From positions 124,001-188,000 of the forward strand of contig MU401499.1 of the NCBI GenBank assembly GCA_022579005.1: 64,000 bases of DNA, given 5' to 3'. The notes under the pieces were generated by a model. It saw only the letters and a list, made by a program, of their open reading frames with translations. It did not search any database and had not been told where the DNA came from. Both the position numbers and the translations under genes were made by a program. The stretch is from Poronia punctata. Lineage: Eukaryota; Ascomycota; Sordariomycetes; Xylariales; Xylariaceae. Of this stretch, positions 22,735-34,872 are shown piece after piece. Within the stretch, counting starts at the first letter, position 1; the number at the start of each line of letters is the position of its first letter.

Positions 22735-24661
22735 CCGAGCAAGTTACAGTACTACTCACGGCAGCGTTTTCACGAAGACGATATATACCCCGCCCCAGTG
22801 TCCATGAGCACTGGGGTTTACAGAACCAGGCATGATAAGATACAACGGAACGCAAAGAACATATGCGTTAGTGATTAAGAGCTGCGCCTGCCGAAAGTCT
22901 AGGATCGAGTAGGGGGGCACAGTCCTCTGGAAGCATTGATCCTACCAGTACCCATAATGAAGCCGAAGATGCTTCTGTGCTCGCCGAGCTTGGATGAGAA
23001 GAAGGCGCATTTACAAAATGCTCAGAGGGAGCGTTTAACTAAAAGCTGTACAGTAGACTACGGCATACAATTGCCTCATGTATAATCCTTGTTATCGTGT
23101 CGGTATATGGACATGTACAATGTGAGGTCTTATACGCAGGCTAGATTAGATATATACACCAAGATCACGGCCACCCAGATAAGTAACTAGGTACCTACTA
23201 TAATAGCACATATCCGAGTCATTCGAAGCGAAGCATGTGACTAGGATTATTTACTTCTTCACGACTTATTTCCTCGGACGCGGAAAACATTCTGACCGTA
23301 GCTACAGCCTGCAGGTTAAATATAGTGAATGGAGATTACTGCATGAAAATCTCACAGAGCCTCGCGAACGGCTGGGCTTCCTGGCAGCGGATGGCATGTG
23401 TTGTTCGGATTCTTGGAACAGGTAGGTACAATCGACACTTGCGATAACCTCTTCGATCACAGATCACACGTGCGGATAATCGGCACCAGGACCTATCCAG
23501 TAGTCGGGCACTATAAAGTCCTAAGCGAAGTCAATGACACCACCAAGGAAGCAGCATATTTGAAGATCTCAGGCTACGATGTTGCGTTTTCTATACCGAA
23601 AATAGACAAAGTTCATTCGCAACCTGCGCGACATTACATGGACATCCAAATTCTTATGCGATGATTGGCTGTGCTAAGTTATAGGTGTTAGTTGTGTGAA
23701 GTCAAGATTAGAGTTGACGTAAGCCGCGTTTTGGGAGGTTCTCTATCGCATTTGATCCCATTTTGGGGGTGGAGGAGTCAACAATGACGTCAATCAGGCA
23801 CTTCATCCAACCTTTCGGGCTACGGCCCCTAAATCAGTCAAGCGGCCCAGCAGCAAGAAAACTTGAGAAAGGCGCAGCCTGAGGGATCTAATACCTGATC
23901 TAATAAAGTTAAGCTATCAAAAGGCGTTTTCTAAGCGTGCTTCGTCTGCCAAAAGCCGTGTAATCTAGTCTTTTTTCATCATTTACGTAGGCCGGTACCT
24001 GTGAGGCTATACTTCATATTTGCTGACGTCCGGATCTAAGCACGCCCCACCGCGGCCGAGGTAAAGCTAGTGCAAGCAATCTGACACTATTTAAGTAGCT
24101 GCCTTAAAATTGATGGGACGGGGACGGCATTACGCATTGCGTAATAAGAGAAACGGGTCTAAAATTATATCTCGTCAAGCGTCAGACTCTTGCAACGAGG
24201 GGTGACTTTTGAAAAGTTCAAGTATCTTCAGGCTGCCAATTCTACGGTCAAATCCTCGTTTCTATATACCTATCTGGCCTGTTTATGTTATCGCCTTTTA
24301 CAGTACTTCTAGATTGGCTATAGATAAGTAGTGAGACACATACACCCCGCCATCACAATAACACCACCACCACCACCACCACCACCAACCGCAGCTCACG
24401 CTACGTACTACGACAACGGTTCCTGGGGCGTCCGAGATACGCACACTATAACGGCTCTTTGGTAAGGCGTTCTCCCCTTCCCCCAAGTCAGCTATCTATT
24501 AGTTAGGTATACATTGAACCTTGAATCTTGACTAATGTATGATCCAGTTTTCGTTGCGATCCCAAGGGTCTTTTCTGTCCTATCGATTCCGTTAGCCGAT
24601 ACGACAATTAAGTGAATTTGCCTTCTGTCACTGCTGTCCGCAGGGACACCGATACAAAAAC
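22735..24661. other. 1.9 kb intergenic, no gene supported
   Basis: Short frames at 23237-23425 and 23398-23664 (+) overlap in different phases and show no domain. An ACC microsatellite sits at 24363-24386, just upstream of the acyltransferase gene. Confidence 0.5.
24363..24386. repeat. ACC trinucleotide repeat
   Basis: Eight perfect ACC units about 280 bp upstream of the sterol O-acyltransferase start codon, so probably in its promoter. Confidence 0.85.
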
Positions 24662-26437
24662 ATGTCATCGACAAATATCGAGACTGCTAGCGGCAGCAAT
24701 CATCACGACCATGTCCTCCGCCCTCGTCCCAGGAAACCCCAACACTCTCAAGTCGCGGAGCTCAGTAGGGAACACAGCAGCGGCTCGGCCGACGGCCTTC
24801 TGGACACGCAACAAGCACAAGAGCTCGCCTCGTCGGTCACCAGCGGCCGTTCGACCCCCATACCTGACGATGCTCTAGCCTCGACCAAAGCTCTATCCAG
24901 CGCCCGAAAACAAGTTCGCGCAGAGCAGCGACGGCGACTGTTCCCCACGATCGAATATTCCGAGCGAGTTTCCCATTTCGATCCCAAGTCGGATTACCGT
25001 GACTTCCATGGCTTCTTCAACCTCTTTTGGATCGGATTAGCCATCATGGGCATCACCACCATGTTGCGCAATTACAAGGACACAGGCTATCCCTTGCGTG
25101 TGCAAATATGGGGGCTGTTCACTGTCAAGCTATGGCATCTTGCCATTGCCGAGTTCCTCATGGTAGGGAGCACGACGGTTAGTTTGCTCCTACATAAGCT
25201 CTTCAGGAAGACCCGAGGTGTTTGGACTTGGAGTAGAGGCGGCGTGGCGATACAGAGCATATACCAGTTCGCGTGGCTTTCCGTCTGGATCGCCGTGCCA
25301 TTCCTCCTCAATTGGACATGGACGGCCCAGGTTTTCTTCCTCCTGCACACCATGGTGCTGCTCATGAAGATGCATTCTTACGCATTCTACAATGGCCACC
25401 TATCGGAGACGGAGAAGAGATTGCAAAGCCTGGATAGCCCAGTCGGCGCATCCAAGGAGCCAGCGTACACTTATCCGACAGTCGAAAATCCCATGGGTGC
25501 CTTGAAACATAGCGATACTGCCCCTGACAGCGACAGCGACGGCGAGGGACTATCACAGCTGCGCGCCGACCTCGCCCGCGAGTTGACGAGCCCCATCGGT
25601 AACGTGACGTACCCGCGTAATCTGTCGTGGGGCAACTACCTTGATTTCCTCCTGTGTCCGACGCTGTGCTACGAATTGGAATACCCGCGCACAAAGTCGA
25701 TCGACTGGACGAACCTCGTGGCCAAAATAGTAGCAACATTCGGATGCATCTTCCTCTTAACTGTCATCTCGGAGGAATTCATCCTGCCCGTCCTGCAGGA
25801 CTCGCAGACGCGACTGGACAACACTACGCTGGTGTCGGAGAAGCTGCTGATCCTGTCCGAGTCGATATCTTGGCTGTTGTTCCCCTTCATGCTGACCTTG
25901 CTACTCGTGTTCCTCGTCATATTCGAGTACGTTTTGGGAGCCTTTGCGGAGATCACGCGATTTGCCGATCGCCACTTCTACAGCGACTGGTGGAACTGCG
26001 CGGACTGGATGGAGTTCAGCCGCGAGTGGAACGTTCCCGTGTACTCGTTCCTGCGGCGCCACGTGTACGCAACCTCGAGGCCGACCATCGGCCGCAGTAA
26101 CGCCACCTTTGTGACCTTTCTTGTATCTGCCCTCGGCCACGAGATTGTCATGGCTTGCATCACCAAGAAGCTCCGCGGTTACGGCTTCATTTGCCAGATG
26201 TTGCAGCTTCCCATCGTCATGTTACAGCACACTCGCTGGGTCCGTACTCACAAGACTGCAAACAATGTCCTCTTTTGGATCAGCATGATCCTTGGACTTA
26301 GTCTGGTAAGTCTGAACAGCGAAGCTCTCCACCAACCCCGGATTACCCCTTTTCTTTTCCATTCCAATTATCTTGTGTCGGTAACGCTAATTCGGAGAGA
26401 AACGCTACAGATCTGTTCCCTCTATGTTCTAGTATGA
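24662..26437 (+). CDS. sterol O-acyltransferase (ARE/ACAT, MBOAT)
   Basis: Exons 24662-26305 and 26411-26437 give 556 residues; the last exon encodes only ICSLYVLV. The cytosolic N-terminus (about 1-110) is hydrophilic; the rest holds around eight to nine hydrophobic segments. The ACAT/ARE signature FYSDWWN (residues 439-445) and the catalytic membrane His493 in LGHEIVM are present. The enzyme esterifies ergosterol with fatty acyl-CoA in the endoplasmic reticulum, feeding lipid droplets. The 105 bp intron (26306-26410; GTAAGT donor, CTACAG acceptor) is a multiple of three and contains no in-frame stop, so an unspliced transcript would encode 591 residues with the same C-terminus. The spliced form matches the family's compact C-terminal end. 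The ATG at 24662 is in a good context (AAAACATG) and is the first in frame. Confidence 0.93.
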   Translation: MSSTNIETASGSNHHDHVLRPRPRKPQHSQVAELSREHSSGSADGLLDTQQAQELASSVTSGRSTPIPDDALASTKALSSARKQVRAEQRRRLFPTIEYSERVSHFDPKSDYRDFHGFFNLFWIGLAIMGITTMLRNYKDTGYPLRVQIWGLFTVKLWHLAIAEFLMVGSTTVSLLLHKLFRKTRGVWTWSRGGVAIQSIYQFAWLSVWIAVPFLLNWTWTAQVFFLLHTMVLLMKMHSYAFYNGHLSETEKRLQSLDSPVGASKEPAYTYPTVENPMGALKHSDTAPDSDSDGEGLSQLRADLARELTSPIGNVTYPRNLSWGNYLDFLLCPTLCYELEYPRTKSIDWTNLVAKIVATFGCIFLLTVISEEFILPVLQDSQTRLDNTTLVSEKLLILSESISWLLFPFMLTLLLVFLVIFEYVLGAFAEITRFADRHFYSDWWNCADWMEFSREWNVPVYSFLRRHVYATSRPTIGRSNATFVTFLVSALGHEIVMACITKKLRGYGFICQMLQLPIVMLQHTRWVRTHKTANNVLFWISMILGLSLVSLNSEALHQPRITPFLFHSNYLVSVTLIRRETLQICSLYVLV

Positions 26438-28648
26438 TTTGTTGGATGCCAGCCTATCTAATACGCCACGTACCAGTGGTCCGGAAAATGCGGGTGTTAT
26501 GGGGTTTGCATATTCAGGATTCAGCATACCTACTTACGTACGTATGTCCTAACCGGTTGACCTCATAGACCCTGGTCCAAATGACCTCGGATGAGTTATG
26601 ATGAAGAATATGGAGATAGGGCGAGATATGACAGTCGAGAAAGAGAGTGCATTACGCACGCAACACAACCCGTCCAGAACAATTACATCGATTGATTTCA
26701 ATCAAATCAATCACCGTGACGAATAGGCCAGCCCTATCTTGGGATGGAGCAAAAACGAAGCGAACGAAAACGGACGAACCGGATGACGAGAGCCTGTATA
26801 TAATATGCATTCCACAATGCATTATGCATGGAGCAGGGTGCTTGCTTGCTGCATTAGGCGTTTTGCGCATTTGAAGTCAGTCAGTCTTGCTGTGTATCGA
26901 TATTCCCCCGCCCTCGAGTTGGATCTTTTTTTCTCAGTTATTACATATTTTACCTTACTACTTTGATAGCGAATGATACCATGAATGAATTCAATTCCTC
27001 CATCTAATGCAAGCCCTAGTTTTTTTTTTGTACGTGTATCGTCGCATCAGTTTTTTTCGTTGGTCAATTCCATCCCAACCAACCAACCTTTATGGTTTAT
27101 TACTCCATTTTGTGATATATCAAGATATATGAATTTCAGAAAAGAGACCATCCACCCACTCATATACCCGCACATGACATCGCGGTTACACCCCCTTCCC
27201 CGACCTAAATCAGTAACCTATCTAAATACTTCCCAGTCAAACTCATTGGGTGGTTTGTTGCTGTCAAGACCGTCAAATAAGGCTGCCACAGGAATATGAT
27301 AAAGATAGGTAGGCATGTAGGTAGGAAGAGCAAGCAATAGGAATAAGACAACGTTACAGAAATGGGAAAAGAGAAAGAGGAAGTAGGGCTGCAGAGAGAA
27401 AAGACAAATAACGATAATAAACGAGTCGTCATCCACTTTGGCCTCATGTGACTTCTATCCAAGCATTTTTGGCTAGGTATGCTTTTCCGGCATTCTCCAT
27501 TTAGATAGGTAGGAATTTAGGATCTTCGTGCGCGGACAACATGTAATATGCGTGTACTTTCCCTCCTTACGTGCATCTGGTTCCTACATATCATCTGTAA
27601 ATGAACCATTCAAAACACACCACATATCTGAGCGTAAAACCTCAAAAGATCGTGAGCACAGTCTGCACAGAAGAACTAGTCTACACGGAATACTAGAAAT
27701 GGAGCATTGCTTGGTTCATTGATTCTATTCATTCATGACACGGACATTTGGCGTTTGTCAGAAGGGCCGAAAAAGCCAATGACAGTGGCCAATCTTGTGT
27801 CCATGCGTCCATGTTTAGAAAGACTCCATTCATTGGAGCGAGGTTTCCAGCCGGTGCTGGGAACCATCAGGTGCTCGTGGCCCTTGTACCCGGCTCGTAG
27901 CATCAAATGAGTGTACAGAAGTCGGGGGGGCGGGGCGCAACTCATCTTCCTCCTTCGCTTCTTTAGCCGAGAAGCCAGAACGGCCATTTGAACAAACTCC
28001 ACGCTTCCATCAGCGAACCAATGCGTCAAACGCCCATGGGAAGACATATCTGTTAAAGAATTCAAATTGAATAGAATCATGCCCAGTAGACCCTCTCAGC
28101 TCGTTACCCCTCGCCATGAGCCGGCCCGTAGCAAGGAGCTCTATCCTCCTCCCTAGATGCTTATGTAATTGTATATGTCGTAAAGCGTGATTTACACGCA
28201 GATGATGTGAAAGCAGCAAAAAAGAAACTCGGAATACATTGGAAAACATGAGAAAAGCAAGCGCATTTCTCAATGTTTTCGTGAAGAGGCGACGGCCAGT
28301 TACGACGTCGATGATTCGATTAGAGGGGCCCGGTCTTCCACAGAGCGGGATACCCTTCCGCCGAAGCCCTGCTTGCCCATGGTTGGTCCAACCGGGGAAC
28401 AAGCAGAACGAGTGTCTTCAAGTGTTTTTAACCACTTTCACTCGGTCTGAAAGTCCCGGGGGAGGAAGTCGTGAGATCGTTGAACTGCATTTCACCAAAT
28501 TTGGTGTCATGATGCGAAAGCCATTTCATATGCCAAAAACGCCATGTTCGGAATCCCCCCAAAAATAGAGAAGAGTAAACCGCGAAGATTAAATGACCAA
28601 AAAACGCCCAAAAATAAAACACAGAGATGGGATAGGTTTGAAACCGCC
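26438..28648. other. 2.2 kb intergenic, tail-to-tail
   Basis: The 3' ends of the acyltransferase (+) and J-domain (-) genes face each other here. Frames at 27733-28080 and 28010-28402 (-) overlap each other and lack recognisable features. T-rich and TAGGTA-type stretches are common. Confidence 0.5.
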
Positions 28649-30535
28649 TCAAGCAAAGACATCCGCCGACCGGGGTGACGCTGAGTAAGGAATTTTACTG
28701 TACGAGATGTCTCGCATGTCATACTGCGGCGCATATTGAACATTGGGGAAAGCTTGAGGTGACTCGTCGTAGTACTCGCGGGCGTATGATGATGATGAGT
28801 GCCCGTGTCCTCGTTTTGATCGAGAAGCTGAAGAGTTCGGCATAACGTAAGCTGTTTCTGTCTTGTATGCACGAGAAGCTTTTGGTGGCTGCTCATGGTA
28901 TGATTTTTGCCGCACTGCGAAGCTTTTAGAACCACTGACGGTGTACTTCTGATGTCGGCTTTGCGTCGTCATAGGCTCAGGGGAATGTGTTGTGCGTCGG
29001 CTCCGACGGTGGCGACGGTCTCGCTCCTCAGATGCGGATTCCTCGTCGTCAGAATACACCTGCTTGGGACGCGAGCGACTCCGCTCATGTCGCTCACGCT
29101 CACGCTCTGTGGCCTCGTACCACGTGCTACCGCGGGCTAACCCCGCTGGCGGGTGAATAGGGCGAGCACCAAATTCTTCGGTATGCGATCGCACCGGCGG
29201 CGGTACTCTCTCCGAATGCGACTTTTGCAGCGAAGGAATGGGTCGGGCAGCAGACGGAGGATCTTCTAGAATAATCGGCTGATGATCCCGACCCGAGCCC
29301 GACTTCTTGTGTGAAGGCGGCTTGTCTCTCGATCTTGGGGTCTCATGTGACATGCGGCGAAGCGATGGCCGAGCAGAAGATCTTTTGGCTATCTCCCCAT
29401 CAGATGTGTCTGAAGACTCGGCTGGGGGCGGCGGGGGTGCAAAGGGTGCTTTGGCCGCGGGTGGCGGCGTCGGGACCGGAACCATCGGACTGCTGAATTG
29501 GGCAGATGACCCTTCTGTAAAGGTCTGTGACCGGAGAACAGCCGCAGGCAGTTTCCCCGACGATCGAGTCAGGTACCTAATCGCGTGTTCCATGTTACCG
29601 GAATACTTTCTGGTGCGGTCAGATGCTGACGGCGTCTCTATTTCGTCCGGTTTGCGCCCACTGCTAGATTTCTTCCTGTCGGCCTTGGGCGGTGGCTCGA
29701 AGACAACATCGTCGTCCTCGCCATCTGACGAGTCTGAAGAGTCGGATGTGCTCATATCAATGATTGGTTGTCTCAAGCGTACTTTTTCGGCAGTAGCAGA
29801 CTTGCGTGATTTATCCCGCTCTTTTTCACGGTCACTCTGAGCCTTCTTCTTCTCCTCCTTGCGTCTCTCTCTTTCCCTCTCTTCCCGAACAGCCCGTTCC
29901 TTTTCCTCTTTACGTTCCTTGGCTTTCTTTGCCTCTCTATCTCTCTCTTTCTCCTTCTGCTTTTCACGAGCCCATTCCTCCTCTTCTTTTCGCCGGCGGC
30001 GCTCATCATCTCGCCTAGAAGGCTTCTCTTTCTCGTAGCTCGCCGTCTTCCTGAAAGAACGGGGTTCTTCGAAAAACCGCGCAGCCGTAGTGGTGTCTTC
30101 CCATGATCTGGGCGGTGTTCGTCCGTAAGGACTAGCTTTGGTATACGTAGTGGTGCGCGGAGAAGCATCCTTTATGTTTACACTGTAGTAAACTGGCTCT
30201 CGGGTGGGGGTAGCACGGGATGGGGACAATGGTCGTGTTGAGTTCTTGGCCCTCTCTCGTTCCCTTTCTCTTTCCCTCTCCCTTTCTCTCTCTTTCAACA
30301 TCTCGTACTCATATTTACGATCGTATCTCTCACGGTCGGCTTCGTTGCTGAGTAGCTCGTAAGCTTGCTGTACTCGTTGGAACTCCATCTGTTTTGCCTC
30401 CTTCATGGCCGCGTCTTGGATCTTGTCGGGGTGACATTTGAGCACCAACTTGCGGTGGGCAGAGCGGATTTCAGGAATCTGGGCATCTCTGGCGACTCCG
30501 AGGATCTTATACGGATCAGGCGGAAGGGAACTCAT
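28649..30535 (-). CDS. J-domain (DnaJ-like) protein with long disordered region
   Basis: One exon, 628 residues from the ATG at 30535, which directly precedes the J domain; the open frame reaches further 5' to 30592 but those 19 residues look like leader. Residues ~7-78 are a J domain with the Hsp70-activating HPD motif (KCHPDKIQ) and the QQAYELLSNEADRERYD helix. Then comes an alternating Arg-Glu run encoded by a purine-rich repeat, a long Lys/Arg/Glu segment likely to form a single helix or coiled coil, and Ser/Pro/Arg-rich disordered sequence to the end, including SDSSDSSDGEDDD. J proteins recruit Hsp70; this layout, with RS-like dipeptides, resembles nuclear J proteins linked to splicing or chromatin, but that is inference. 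No zinc finger or C-terminal substrate domain is present. Confidence 0.88.
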   Translation of the reverse strand: MSSLPPDPYKILGVARDAQIPEIRSAHRKLVLKCHPDKIQDAAMKEAKQMEFQRVQQAYELLSNEADRERYDRKYEYEMLKERERERERERERERAKNSTRPLSPSRATPTREPVYYSVNIKDASPRTTTYTKASPYGRTPPRSWEDTTTAARFFEEPRSFRKTASYEKEKPSRRDDERRRRKEEEEWAREKQKEKERDREAKKAKERKEEKERAVREERERERRKEEKKKAQSDREKERDKSRKSATAEKVRLRQPIIDMSTSDSSDSSDGEDDDVVFEPPPKADRKKSSSGRKPDEIETPSASDRTRKYSGNMEHAIRYLTRSSGKLPAAVLRSQTFTEGSSAQFSSPMVPVPTPPPAAKAPFAPPPPPAESSDTSDGEIAKRSSARPSLRRMSHETPRSRDKPPSHKKSGSGRDHQPIILEDPPSAARPIPSLQKSHSERVPPPVRSHTEEFGARPIHPPAGLARGSTWYEATERERERHERSRSRPKQVYSDDEESASEERDRRHRRSRRTTHSPEPMTTQSRHQKYTVSGSKSFAVRQKSYHEQPPKASRAYKTETAYVMPNSSASRSKRGHGHSSSSYAREYYDESPQAFPNVQYAPQYDMRDISYSKIPYSASPRSADVFA

Positions 30536-32790
30536 AGTGATTGGAGGTACAGTCGTCCAGCGAAGGCTCGTCACGAGGAAATTCCGTTCCAATGGGTAAT
30601 ATTAAGTTTTACGATATCGGCGACAAGACGGCAAAGATAGGAGATACTTCGAGTAGATTGGCGGCGATTGTCAACTAAGCAACTGTCGCTTCGAAAAAGG
30701 TCGCGTGGAACAAGTCTGACGTGAGAATGGGAAGGACAAAATAGTACACAGCCTGTGATGACAAGACTATAAAGATGGAAAGGAGTCAGATTCAATGAAG
30801 AACTGACTGCCGGGAAGGACTGTTGACGACACAAGCGATGGTCCAAGGCAAGAGAAGAGAGCTAGTTGCAAGGTTAATCCGCGATCAACCTTAAAACCTT
30901 AGCGTGGTGGTCAGACTCGGAAGGCCAGCGGAATCCAAAGAATACCCAAGGAATGGGGGGGGTTAAACGTCAAGTGTCGGGGGGCAACGTAACTCGGGGG
31001 ATTAGCTTCAATAAGAGTACGGACAGATAGATATATTTTGATAGAAAGGAATGAACAATGGCTGATGATGAGGTCACATAAGGTAATAGCTGGTATAAGA
31101 AGGGTTTGTACAGCCAACAAGGACTTGAAGGTGGAAGGAATGAGAGGGACCGGAAGGGGGGATATGCAGTATTTGGGGATGCGGTTCAGATCAAGTTGAG
31201 GCCCCTCGAAAAGCAAAGGAGGGAGCAACGACCACAGGGTTACTGGACCGTTGCTGCACCAGTGCGGGTTGTGAATTCGTGAGTACCTTGAACTTGTACC
31301 AAGGTACCTCCTACCAAGGCAGGTCACGGTGGTCATCGGTGGGTGGATGGGGATCGCAAAACAGACAGTGATGCCAGTGGATGGAATTGGGGCGATGTCC
31401 ACTGGTGCCACACAAATCTGGGTCTCTCCAGCCATATTGATGCTGGCCGTGAATGGATAGCTGATGTCGCTATCGGACAAGAGAACGAGTAGGAAGTACC
31501 GAGAACCTACACGCACTCCAGCAATGCGTGGACAGTCTCCTTGAGATGTATGTACCTCCTGACCGTAGGTAACTCCCAGATTGGTACGATGTACCCACCT
31601 TACAAGGTACCTCCGCAGGGACGGCTTTAGGGCGGATCCCGCCTAATAACCCGGTAGGCCTAGTGACCTAGTGACAGCCAGACAGCCAGAGGCCGACCCC
31701 TCGCTAGTTGTTTCTAGCTCTGGAGAGCGTCGCTACCTCTCCTCTGCTTGGTCAAAAAGGGTCCGTCGAAGTACCACTTGGGGTATCCTCAGGACTTGCG
31801 CGATTCTACCTCCTGTATGCAACCAGAGGCACGCCTAGCCTTGACGCCGAACTGGTTACGGCAACAGAGGTGTCGGGTGACTTGGCTCAACACGGCAAGT
31901 CGCTGCAAATCGGAAGTATTGTGCCTGGAATAGAAAGGTACTGACTGACTGTATCAGTTGAGTAGGCACTTGTGGCAGTCCTGTTGTGGATTTGACAAGA
32001 TATGATTCAGAGCACGTGAAGAATGGCTGTTGCTGGCCGTGCAAAGAGAGCGCATACGCAACAGCAACCATAGGCGCATTGCATGAATTGGGATTTGCTG
32101 GACAACTGCTGATAGCTGTTGAGTGTCCAAGCGATGCCGAGCTATGGGAAAACGTGTCTATTTGGGTACTCCGTTCAAATGGAATACCTTCTCGAGATGA
32201 CAGGCTGTACCTACAATTGCCTACTCTGTACGGAAATCATACGCCCCGTAGCGTCGTAAACTCGGGCGGTGCAAACATGTACTACCAGGGGTCGGTGGAC
32301 ACAGGGCTTGTCTTCATGCCAATCCTATCGACTCAAGCAGGCTAGAATAGCAGCAGCAGGGCAAGTCAAGGCAGGGCAAGACAGGACGAAACATCCGTTG
32401 TCGATAATGATTGTTGTCGATGATGTGTGATGCGAATCTCGGTGTCGCGAAACGCTTCACATGTTCACTTTGTCTTGTCAAGGCTACTGCTGTGCTGAAA
32501 ATGTAGTCCAATGGATTTGCGTGTACACACGATAATCCCATAGACTAGAAGATGGACCGCAAGCCAATTCTACCTTATTACCCAATCTAGAATGATAAAA
32601 TACTCGCTAGCAAAATGTTGAATCGAATACATTGTACGGCTCCTCCTGTAACTAGTGGCTACAGGCGGTACTTGGGATGCTCAGGATAGAGACCTCCTCA
32701 ACGAGAATGGCGAGGACCCCTAAATGAAGTAAAGCTGCCCTCTACCTAGGTACTTACTTTGTAAGGAGCAATGCAAATAACTCTAACCTA

Positions 32791-32814
32791 GCTGCCTAGC
32801 TGCCTAGCTGCCTA
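32791..32814. repeat. 8 bp tandem repeat (GCTGCCTA x3)
   Basis: Three perfect copies of GCTGCCTA preceded by CTA and followed by a partial copy, within the gene-poor region. Confidence 0.8.
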
Positions 32815-32890
32815 GCCGAATGCCCCAGGAATATCCGAGCACGCCGAATAAGATACATAGTCCTCGGTAACTGCGACTCGGGGAAAGCGT

Positions 32891-32932
32891 GAGGCGTGAG
32901 GCGTGAGGCGTGAGGCGTGAGGCATGAGGCGT
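32891..32932. repeat. 7 bp tandem repeat (GAGGCGT x6)
   Basis: Six copies of GAGGCGT, the fifth with a G-to-A change (GAGGCAT). Seven-base units in non-coding DNA; a small minisatellite. Confidence 0.9.
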
Positions 32933-34662
32933 AAGACAGGATGAGTAAGAAAGAACGGCTTATGACGAGCAAAGACTGGCACCGAAGACAGAAGAAGATC
33001 CCCCGGATTCTGAGTGTGGTAATGGCTGTCGATCTGACTGTTAGAAAACTACCCAATACCTCCTACCTACCACAGCCTCTGTATGAGAATACACGAGTAG
33101 GTACCTACGTGTAGTATCAAGTTTAAGTCAATCGGAGCACCGGCGAATGCGATGCTAGCAAAAATCATTTGCGACCGATACCTGTTTCTAGATTTTATTT
33201 TCAAATGTGGATGGAAAAGGGAGGCAATTACAGAATGAATGGGCTCAAATCATTCATTCACCAGAGGTACATAGAACATAGCTGCGTTACTACTACGACG
33301 CTGCTGCAGTTTTTGCAGTTCTGGTCCGCAGCCAGCCAATGAATCTCCAGCTCCTGTTCAGGCCAGATCGGCTAGGGCGAATAGAAGTGTAGATATGGGA
33401 TTTTAAGATGGGGTGCAAGGGCGAGCGAAGTGTGGCGAAGTGTGCCATTTTTGGATTGGATCTTTTTGGAATTCCTCGGCTGCCGAGCTTCGTTTCGATC
33501 AAGTTGGGATGAACAATAGCGAACCTTTGACACATGCCCTGTGACTAATACTGAAGCCGGCCGGATTTCCAGGTTGCTGGGAAACAAACCGACCTAAGAA
33601 CGACAATACGACGAGTAGGTGCCAAAAGACGAAAAGTCGGTCGCCATCTCCCTAGAAACGGGCGATGTTGTTGTGGAGTGGTACCCGCCACTTCTTGGAT
33701 AGTGGCTTCATGCATCAAAGGTGTATGTACGTGTAGAGTAGCGGACAAGATATGGGCGAATAGGTGAGAGCTTGTAGGACCAAAATCAGCGGTGAAGGTG
33801 CCCGCTCAGTACCTATTTGGTGCTCGTCGAAGATAGTTCCTTGCTGATATTGTTCGTATCTTGATAATACCTGTGGGGGGTTTATTCGCACTTTGAGGCA
33901 GATACGTTTTAAATATTTTAGTCTATTCAGGCCGCGCGATGCGACAATCCTGGTGAAAATCTGAAGCATCACGAGAAATATCTCCTTGCATACGCGCAGC
34001 TTCTCCTGATGGCCTAGGTACCTACGTGCGTAACATACCTGTTCATTGATAAGGTATGCATCCAATGATTATACGATTGTATCTGGTTGTAAACGCGAGA
34101 TATGATGTATTTGCATGTTTGGCCGATTTTGAGGCCACCCAACATAAACACTCCAGGTAAATCGTTTTTCCCCAGGGGGTCGTAGAGTTTTGGTTGGCCA
34201 AAGAAGCAGCGAGAATGTTGGCTCCGTACTCGTAGAAGTTGTGAGACGTCCCACATAACCTCTATTTTCTCTCTCCAACACGCCTAAATCTGCGGCCTGC
34301 CTAGTTCATTTCTGTGCAAGCTCATTCGAATAAGTGTCTGAACCGTTATAAACGGCCGGTGTTCTGAAGGTATGTACGAGTACATATCCCTCATTTGAAT
34401 GAACGCTTTTGGTGTTCATCCTCTCAAGAAGTCGAAGGCAGTGAGGGAAATCGTTCCACCTACATCTCAGTAATCGCATATATGTCGCTAGCTAAGGCGA
34501 TAAGGATCGTTACCGTATATAGTACTCTACGAGTAGGGAGGCCATCTGTCCGTCTTCCCCTGAAAGATGCAGTACTCGTACTTACCTAATCGATCCTCGT
34601 TGGTAAGGTAGTCAGAGTCCCACCACCATGGCCGTACGGTCTGTACCGTCCCGCCATATCGA

Positions 34663-34872
34663 TTAACCGTCCGCTTTGCATCCCGTGATACCATTTTTCC
34701 AACCCCCAGCGTCTGGGGTCCCAGTGACTCCCGAGAAGCTTTGGGATTTGTAGATAATATTGTTTTCGACATTCAGGTCGCCGTGTCCTGAAAACGGGCG
34801 GTGCATGTGTCGGAAAGGGGGGGTACCAGTCTTGATGATGAGCCTCTTGAGACGTGGGCATAGCAATCGCAA
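34663..34872 (-). pseudogene. possible relic of an APH-type phosphotransferase gene
   Basis: One minus-strand frame contains GHGDLNVENNIIYKS, then SGVTG and DAGGW, in the order and spacing of the catalytic loop (HGDLxxxNI) and following (V/I)TG...D..AGW segment of fungal aminoglycoside-phosphotransferase-like proteins. The usual Ile-Asp-Trp before the second motif is missing, and neighbouring residues that would be expected next lie in other frames. No intact kinase fold can be assembled around it. I read it as a frameshifted fragment of a gene family that is common and expendable in fungi. Chance resemblance remains possible, since only about 40 residues support it. Confidence 0.3.

Noticed and set aside
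28010..28402. 130-codon minus-strand frame
   Set aside because: Overlaps another frame at 27733-28080 in a different phase, no domain, lies in the 3' flank of the J-domain gene.
30911..31516. 201-codon minus-strand frame upstream of the J-domain gene
   Set aside because: Composition dominated by Pro, Ser and Ile with no motif; probably chance within the leader or promoter.
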